Part shown: positions 59,154 to 64,000 of the stretch, piece after piece
Layout: each line of letters begins with the position of its first letter
Numbering within the stretch: the first letter of the stretch is position 1
Source of the DNA: DASQZK01 sp963764345
Lineage (GTDB): Bacteria > Bacteroidota > Bacteroidia > Bacteroidales > GCA-2748055
Assembly (NCBI GenBank): GCA_963764345.1
Contig: CAVXSF010000002.1
Span: 124,001-188,000, forward strand
Direction: 5' to 3'
Length of the DNA stretch: 64,000 nucleotides
Notes under the pieces: generated by a model
Seen by the model: the letters and a program-made list of their open reading frames with translations, nothing else
What the model was told of the DNA's origin: nothing
Database searches by the model: none
Translations under genes and position numbers: made by a program

Positions 59154-59600
59154 TCAGCATTTCGCTTTATCTCCACATTTCAGACAGTACCCCCGGTGCA
59201 TGCAGACCGTACCTCCACAATCAGGACACCGCCATTTTTCCCGGTCCAGCCTGATAAGATGTTCGACACCGTATTCTCTTATCATATCGAAATTTGCAAA
59301 TATATCCGTATGATATTTCATCTTGTATCTTTTACCGAGACGTTTTAACCGGTCGCATGGATATTCCGCACATTCATAACAATAGCCTGAAACGGTTTTG
59401 GCTAACAGTTCACAATTTTTTATGGAACAGCTCATACAGCTCCTGGATTTATGACCTGTATTCACTCTGCAACCCGGACATACATTTTTTTCCCTGAGAT
59501 ATGCCATGCAGAGACTGCAATTGATACCGCATGGAGCCAGCATATCATTTCCCGGTATATCAGGAGATTCTTTCATATGTTTACAGGGTTTTAAATTCAA
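59154..59600 (-). CDS. DUF3795 cysteine-rich protein
   Basis: 148 residues. The LAPCGINCSLCMAYLREKNVCPGCRV segment is the DUF3795 core, and a total of about eighteen Cys are arranged in pairs (CMSCSIKNC, CYECAEYPC, CPDCGGTVCMHRGYCLKCG), consistent with several zinc or iron-sulfur sites. The last pairs resemble a zinc ribbon. Function unknown, cytoplasmic. It overlaps the VOC gene by 20 bp. Starts at 59576 or 59546 are also possible. Confidence 0.85.
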   Translation of the reverse strand: MNLKPCKHMKESPDIPGNDMLAPCGINCSLCMAYLREKNVCPGCRVNTGHKSRSCMSCSIKNCELLAKTVSGYCYECAEYPCDRLKRLGKRYKMKYHTDIFANFDMIREYGVEHLIRLDREKWRCPDCGGTVCMHRGYCLKCGDKAKC

Positions 59601-59976
59601 TCAATTCAACCGGTGCCCCGTTATGTTCAATCATGGCTACCCTTATACCCGCGGCGGAGGATAACGGCGGAGTGATGATATTAAGGTTATGGTTAGCAAG
59701 TTCAAAATCCAGGTCCTTCACCTCAAAAGCGATATGAGGAACAGCTTTGACCAGGGGATGAACCGGGCTTTCCTCTTCAAAACGCATCCATTCAATGCCG
59801 AAAGGAGAATCGGAAAAACCGGATACAAAACATTGAATTGACGTAATATAATGTTCACCTTGCCGGGTTTCATTTGTTGGAATACCGGTATGATGGTATT
59901 TCCATCCCCATTGCGCGATGGAAAGGGGAGGGTCCTGCTCGGCCCTGGACAAGGATTTGTTTAACTCTTGCGGCAT
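59581..59976 (-). CDS. VOC-family glyoxalase-like protein
   Basis: 131 residues. WGWKYHHTGIPT, ITSIQCFVSGFSDSPFGIEWMRFEE and PHIAFEVKDLDFELANHNLNIITPPLSSAAGIRVAMIEHNGAPVELIEFK give the two VOC halves and the metal-type Glu near the end. It appears intact. Its stop overlaps the DUF3795 start and its start overlaps the upstream truncated methyltransferase, so the group was once one operon. Substrate unknown. Confidence 0.82.
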   Translation of the reverse strand: MPQELNKSLSRAEQDPPLSIAQWGWKYHHTGIPTNETRQGEHYITSIQCFVSGFSDSPFGIEWMRFEEESPVHPLVKAVPHIAFEVKDLDFELANHNLNIITPPLSSAAGIRVAMIEHNGAPVELIEFKTL

Positions 59977-60380
59977 AGTACATAAATGAGTTTAAGAGGA
60001 TCAGCATCTTTGATATGTTTTACCGGCTCTTCAATAAAACTGTATGACACAAGACCAAATTTACCAAATTCCTGCCTGACAGCATCCTCATCAAAGAAAA
60101 ATACATTCAACCCCTTTGAAATTTCAAACCTGTCTTTTGAAATGAGGCGGCCGTTCCCATACATTTCGGCTGTTTTTGTCACCATGGTAAAGATCATCCA
60201 ACCACCTTCGGCCAGCTGGTTAAAACAGTTCTGCAGGAAATATTTCCGTTCATTCCTGCTGAGAAGGTGTATCAAAGCATAACAAAATATCCCTTCATAC
60301 CGGTTATCATCAAAAGGCATATCCACAACAGAACCACAATAATCCCCTTCGCCAGCGGTTTTAACTATTCTGGAGGAATA
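59961..60380 (-). pseudogene. SAM-dependent methyltransferase, N-terminal part deleted
   Basis: The open frame begins after a TAA at 60381-60383 with YSSRIVKTAGEGDYCGSVVDMPFDDNRYEGIFCYALIHLLSRNERKYFLQNCFNQLAEGGWMIFTMV, the middle and C-terminal part of a class I methyltransferase. The N-terminal half with the SAM-binding GxGxG motif is missing; a complete relative is about 190 residues. The upstream neighbour is a truncated regulator, and the junction between them looks like one deletion. Probably non-functional. Confidence 0.75.
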
Positions 60381-60445
60381 TTAACGTTTATGCCTGATGT
60401 ACACGGTTTAAAAAAGCATAATACTATATGTTTTAATACCGGGTA

Positions 60446-60631
60446 TTATGATTTTGTGATTTTGATATACCCTCCTTCCTTCAGTTTATTTAACTGAAAA
60501 CTCAGATTGCCTTTTGTCGTTTGAATGTTCTCCAGGAGGTAACCAAAACCGGCACTTCGGACCCCGATTAGAACAGACATAATGGCCAGCCTGACCTGGG
60601 AATGCAGTAACGGATCTAATTCTTTAAACAT
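60446..60631 (-). pseudogene. Winged-helix regulator (HTH_34 type), C-terminus deleted
   Basis: From ATG 60631: MFKELDPLLHSQVRLAIMSVLIGVRSAGFGYLLENIQTTKGNLSFQLNKLKEGGYIKITKS, then stop. That is 61 residues of a family that runs to about 95-100, ending in the middle of the wing. The following 65 bp (60381-60445) match neither gene. A longer 115-aa frame upstream (to 60793) reads through sequence that is not part of the family. It follows the decayed membrane gene as in intact relatives of this operon. Confidence 0.72.
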
Positions 60632-60834
60632 GACCGGACTGTTTTTTTCGCTTTGAAAATAAAATATGACCGGGTATTGTAAAGGCATCAGCCATGCCGT
60701 TTTCAGCCGGCCAGATGAAGTCCGAGATAGAACAGGCAATTCCAGATGTGAAATTTCGATGCCGGTGACGTCAATACCACCATGGTCCGTCATAAAAAAG
60801 CCAAAGCAATGCGGATCAAATACAGGGTGTGCAA

Positions 60835-61204
60835 TTAGGATGGAAACTTTACGAGATTGTGAACATCAAGAAAATGATCAATCTTGCTCTCAAACAGAAA
60901 CAGAATATCGGAAGGTTGAATTCCCCAGACAGTTTTTACTTTCTTCTCCGTTTCATAATATAGTTCCCAGAGTGAAAATCAGGCCTGCAAGTAACAGGAA
61001 CGCAGGTGCATAGTAAGAATACTGCTTAATAACTTATGATATCATCTTTGAACAGGCAGTACTTATAAACATGACCCATCCCCATACAACGAATAAAATA
61101 CCGTCATGTCTCAGTTTATTCCTGGAGACGGCAATCATATCCCTGATTACCTGAATCGACTGATTTTCGTCGAAAGAAGACGGTTCATCTGTGAAAGGTT
61201 TCAT
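60835..61204 (-). pseudogene. Decayed membrane protein upstream of HTH_34 regulator
   Basis: From ATG 61204 the frame gives MKPFTDEPSSFDENQSIQVIRDMIAVSRNKLRHDGILFVVWGWVMFISTACSKMIS and stops at 61034-61036. The same frame continues past that stop as VIKQYSYYAPAFLLLAGLIFTLGTIL to a TGA at 60953. A frameshift near there then gives YYETEKKVKTVWG. So it carries one nonsense codon, at least one frameshift and lost C-terminal helices. It matches the small membrane protein that commonly precedes an HTH_34 regulator in Bacteroidota. Confidence 0.72.
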
Positions 61205-61242
61205 ATGCGTTTAGGTTTGGTTGATAGAACAAGTTTGAAATA

Positions 61243-61273
61243 CAAACCTAATTTAAATTTGAATGTATGTCAA
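61243..61273 (-). promoter_or_regulatory. Consensus Bacteroidota promoter of the decayed operon
   Basis: Read on the minus strand, TTG (complement of 61271-61273) is followed after 20 bp by TAGGTTTG (complement of 61243-61250), fitting TTG-N19/21-TAnnTTTG. It lies about 39 bp upstream of the ATG at 61204. It is the clearest promoter match in the window. Confidence 0.7.
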
Positions 61274-61334
61274 GAGTTTTGAAAAAAAATACTGCATATT
61301 TATAATAATTATGTTTTTAGACGTATAATAATTA

Positions 61335-61449
61335 GTCCCGTCGTGCGGGAGGACCATGCATGATTGAGTGTTATAAGGTTACATTTAGCTCCGCTTAGCT
61401 CTCCGCCTCAGGCGGATCGGTTGTGTTGTCATCAATCATGTACGGTTCA
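61335..61449 (+). repeat. Dispersed palindromic element, copy 2, MITE-like
   Basis: Begins GTCCCGTCGTGCGGGAGGACCATGCATGATTGAG..TATAAGGTTAC, matching 54315-54363 inverted. A second inverted segment (ATCAATCATGTACGGTTC, 61431-61448) pairs with GGACCATGCATGATTGA, giving about 18-bp imperfect terminal inverted repeats around a TCCGCCT-C-AGGCGGA hairpin. Non-coding, in the 357 bp between the decayed operon and the GH89 gene; nothing else was recognised there. Confidence 0.65.
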
Positions 61450-61561
61450 TATGGATTTAAGATATCCCTTTTATCTCTTTATGAAGGTCGAAATTGAAAC
61501 ACATTAGAAGCCGGAAATTGTATGTCTGATCAAAATCGGGGCAGGGTATTAAAGTGAAAAT

Positions 61562-63712
61562 TCATGATCCGGAATACTTTCTGAACATATTCTCAGCAAC
61601 ACGGACCGCATCTCCTGATGGTTTGTCCGGGTATGGATTGGTCATCCTGGTCCAGTTTTCTTCGAATTTTGCGTAATCGATTTTCGCAGCAGGTTTCCCG
61701 TTCAGCCGGTTTTTAAGGTCATTTACAAACATCTGCCATCTCTCATAATAATACGTCCCCAGCAATCCGCCCCATTCCCGGTGGGCGTAATCATTCAGCA
61801 CTTCATGGGATTTACCGTATCCCCATGTGGTGATAAGCATCCGGGCATTCCGCTCAAAAAGATCCTTTTCGTTTTCGGTGGGGGCAATGTCCCTGGCTTC
61901 TTTAATCCAGCGGCCAAGCAAGAATTCCTTACGGGTCGACACCAGGGTATCCATATCCTGAATCAGGTTCAGAAATTTCTGTGAAGCGGTTTCAAAATCG
62001 TCTTTATTTTTAGAATCGTAGGCATTGATCATATGATGATATTCCTCTTCGGAGACACCCATCAGGTATTGACGCACCATATCGACAGCATCGTACCGGT
62101 AGGAATCTTTTTCCTTCAACTCACCGGCACAACTCAGCAGCTTATTGCAGGCATTTTCCAGGTCTGCCTGCTTGTACTGAATCGGTCCGGCACCCCATGG
62201 CGCCGAACTTGTCCATTTCAGAGTCGGGCGGGAACAGATCACATCCTGGGGTTCATCACTGTGCATCGGGATGTTGTAAACACTCCGGGATAAGATTTTC
62301 CAGGCTTCACGGGTAGCCGGAAGGTCTTTTCCATAACGGAATACCGGGTATTTTTCAGCCCATTTCTCTGGCACAGGCAGTTGATCGTGCCATCCCAGTT
62401 CAAAAATATAATCGAAAATGAATGGGTCCAGGTTGATGCCTTCGGGGATGATGCCCATGCCTTCAAGTTGTTTACCGTAGTCACTTTTCCGGGCCTCTCC
62501 AAGATACCGGGTTGTTGAATCGATCTTGCCGTAGAGGCCTGTCCTGCCACCGAAATTATCAATGGTACAGTACAGCCACCTGCAACCCTCAAAGCCATGA
62601 CGGGTTTTCCAGGCTTCATCGCTCTCACAGAAAAGGTCGATCACCATGGTATGGGCTGTATCAACGCCCTGGAGTAACTTAGGTGAAGGATTATCGATCC
62701 AACCCTGCAAAACCCAGGTAGAACCAGGGGAGGCTTTTTGCATAGACTGCTGAATGTTCCGGCCACAGTCCGGCAGATCCACGTTCAGGATGGTGCCTTC
62801 ATGAAACGGGTCGCCACCGTAGAAGTGAGCTTTACCGTAGAGTTTTTCAAGTTCCTGGTAATAAATGCCGGCAAAATATTGAAATGAGGTATCGGTGGGC
62901 ACAACGAAATCAGGCCTGGTAAACTGGCACCACTCGCCGGTGGGCCGGATATCTGCCTTTGGGAACTTCTTTTTCAGAGTTGTCGGCACCATGCCATAGA
63001 ACCCCTGTAATATAGGTTGCATGCCCATATCATTCATGTAAGCGAGGATTTTCTTCTGTAGAAGGGTACGGCTTTCGATCCATTCCCGGGAAACCGGTCC
63101 GCCCCAGCCTTCGAGGTTATCCATGAGCCACCAGGCCTGGTAAGCCGGTCCGCAGATAAAATCTGAAATCTCTTTGTCAGTGAAATTCAATCGTTTCATG
63201 ACGTTTTGCCATACTTCTTCCGTACCATTAATAGCCAGTACCAGGTTGATCCCCTGCATCGCCATCCAGTCGAGTTCCCGTTGCCACTGATCCCAGCCCC
63301 AGAAGGCCATGGTGTAATCAAAAGTGCAGTAATTCAGGAAATAGCGATATTTATAAGGTGAGGAAATACGAACCTTTTCTTTCACCATGGGAAGAGGCTC
63401 AGGAAGCTCAAGATTTTGTCCGGCCTGCGAAAACTGGCAATGACAGGTATATTTCAGATACCAGTTCAGAGCCGAAGCTACCGCAACCGGGGAGGAACCC
63501 GCAAGAATGATCTTGTTCGCATGTGAACTGATCTCAAAAACATCCTTTCCATTTTCCGGAGCAATGGAGTCAATGACAACCCGGCCTTCCAGCCGGGGAA
63601 CCACCCGGTGAATCAATCCGGAAATACCCGGGAAATTGGCTTTTTCTTTTTCAGTTTTACATGATCCAGGTATCAGGGACATGAAGGCCAACAGGTATAT
63701 TATCTTTTTCAT
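61562..63712 (-). CDS. GH89 alpha-N-acetylglucosaminidase lipoprotein
   Basis: 716 residues with lipobox LIPGSC (Cys after about 17 residues), so likely a periplasmic or surface lipoprotein. Domain order matches NAGLU: an N-terminal alpha/beta domain (NWYLKYTCHCQFSQ), a TIM barrel with YKYRYFLNYCTFDYTMAFWGWDQWQRELDWMAMQGINLVLAINGTEEVWQ and GGDPFHEG (acid/base region), and a helical C-terminus with CESDEAW and WTRMTNPYP. It removes terminal alpha-linked GlcNAc. No gene partner is adjacent, and no glycan transporter is visible nearby. Confidence 0.95.
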   Translation of the reverse strand: MKKIIYLLAFMSLIPGSCKTEKEKANFPGISGLIHRVVPRLEGRVVIDSIAPENGKDVFEISSHANKIILAGSSPVAVASALNWYLKYTCHCQFSQAGQNLELPEPLPMVKEKVRISSPYKYRYFLNYCTFDYTMAFWGWDQWQRELDWMAMQGINLVLAINGTEEVWQNVMKRLNFTDKEISDFICGPAYQAWWLMDNLEGWGGPVSREWIESRTLLQKKILAYMNDMGMQPILQGFYGMVPTTLKKKFPKADIRPTGEWCQFTRPDFVVPTDTSFQYFAGIYYQELEKLYGKAHFYGGDPFHEGTILNVDLPDCGRNIQQSMQKASPGSTWVLQGWIDNPSPKLLQGVDTAHTMVIDLFCESDEAWKTRHGFEGCRWLYCTIDNFGGRTGLYGKIDSTTRYLGEARKSDYGKQLEGMGIIPEGINLDPFIFDYIFELGWHDQLPVPEKWAEKYPVFRYGKDLPATREAWKILSRSVYNIPMHSDEPQDVICSRPTLKWTSSAPWGAGPIQYKQADLENACNKLLSCAGELKEKDSYRYDAVDMVRQYLMGVSEEEYHHMINAYDSKNKDDFETASQKFLNLIQDMDTLVSTRKEFLLGRWIKEARDIAPTENEKDLFERNARMLITTWGYGKSHEVLNDYAHREWGGLLGTYYYERWQMFVNDLKNRLNGKPAAKIDYAKFEENWTRMTNPYPDKPSGDAVRVAENMFRKYSGS

Positions 63713-63835
63713 ATCTGGGGAAGGTTATCATTTAGATAGGATGAATTGCAAAGGCTGAAACAGGGTTTAAAGCTATCAAAAAATTATTTGACAGGAAAGC
63801 CGGGCCTTTCAAACTTGGAGGACTGGTGCAGATTA

Positions 63836-64000
63836 TCAGGATTTGAAATACTGAAACAACTCCACCAGGTTTCCCGAAGGATCCTGGAGTAAAATTTGTC
63901 TGCCGCCCACGCCGCTAATAATATCATTCCTGAACCGGCAGCCGGCTTTCTTTAGTTTTTCAACCTCAACGTCCAGATCCTGCACCACAATTTCAAAACG
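63836..64000 (-). CDS. VOC-family protein, C-terminal fragment
   Basis: The minus strand is open from the window edge to a stop at 63836-63838: RFEIVVQDLDVEVEKLKKAGCRFRNDIISGVGGRQILLQDPSGNLVELFQYFKS. The QILLQDPSGNLVEL end is typical of the second VOC half. The N-terminus lies outside the window, so neither length nor metal ligands can be judged. Confidence 0.85.
   Translation of the reverse strand, partial: RFEIVVQDLDVEVEKLKKAGCRFRNDIISGVGGRQILLQDPSGNLVELFQYFKS

Overview
The window reads as a chromosomal contig of a Bacteroidota bacterium, probably order Bacteroidales or a relative. Evidence: two secreted proteins with type IX secretion (Por) C-terminal sorting regions, a HYC_CC_PP family protein, a SatD/DUF3307 pair, a TTG-N20-TAnnTTTG Bacteroidota promoter at 61243-61273, and many carbohydrate-active enzymes with lipoprotein or Sec signals. 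The DNA has moderate GC. Non-coding stretches are packed with 7-8 bp tandem repeats and palindromes. No tRNA, rRNA or CRISPR array was recognised.

Layout. 0-13.3 kb: the end of an isochorismatase-like hydrolase, a PfkB kinase, an alpha/beta hydrolase, homoserine O-acetyltransferase (MetA with Glu-111), a secreted six-hairpin-like glycosidase, a Qnr-like pentapeptide protein, MscL, an isoprenylcysteine-methyltransferase-like protein, a VOC protein, and two DNA-alkylation repair proteins (a YcaQ/HTH_42 type and AlkD). Two large repeat arrays in opposite orientation (about 1.3-2.8 kb and 11.2-12.4 kb) bracket the block between them. 13.3-24.4 kb: an outer-membrane beta-barrel, a small unknown protein, an FkbM-like methyltransferase, then a tightly packed seven-gene minus-strand operon (medium-chain dehydrogenase, class II aldolase/SDR fusion, PHP protein, aldo/keto reductase, two HAD phosphatases, long-chain polyol dehydrogenase) that looks like an uncharacterised sugar or polyol route. 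24.7-31.5 kb: two arylsulfotransferase-like secreted proteins, a sulfatase, and a SatD-DUF3307 operon preceded by three direct repeats at exact 28-bp spacing. 31.9-40.5 kb: a copper/silver-type CusABC efflux operon with a secreted HMA protein, a DUF3347 module, a HYC_CC_PP protein and an AraC regulator carrying its own CxxC metal-binding-like domain. 40.7-43.9 kb: D-lyxose isomerase, PfkB kinase and a CE15 esterase. 44.6-53.3 kb: fused E1 and E2 of a 2-oxoacid dehydrogenase, divergent from a GntR regulator and rhaD-rhaB-rhaA, closed by a strong terminator. 53.3-64 kb: oxidoreductases, DUF2264 and GH88 proteins, a RAYT transposase with a repeat-expanded linker, a block of decaying genes at 59.9-61.2 kb, a GH89 alpha-N-acetylglucosaminidase and a VOC fragment.

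Two features cut across the window. At least fourteen otherwise convincing genes are broken by single-base frameshifts, mostly +1 insertions outside long homopolymers. This looks like residual consensus error, although real decay is also visible at 59.9-61.2 kb. Second, palindromic elements of several families are dispersed through intergenic DNA. One perfect 28-bp palindrome of the GTAGAG family lies inside the RAYT gene, which is the class of enzyme thought to mobilise REP palindromes.

Functionally the region is about carbohydrate salvage: rhamnose to DHAP and lactaldehyde, lyxose/mannose isomerisation and phosphorylation, uronate- and GlcNAc-containing glycans, and an orphan polyol/aldol pathway. 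It also holds metal export and DNA repair.
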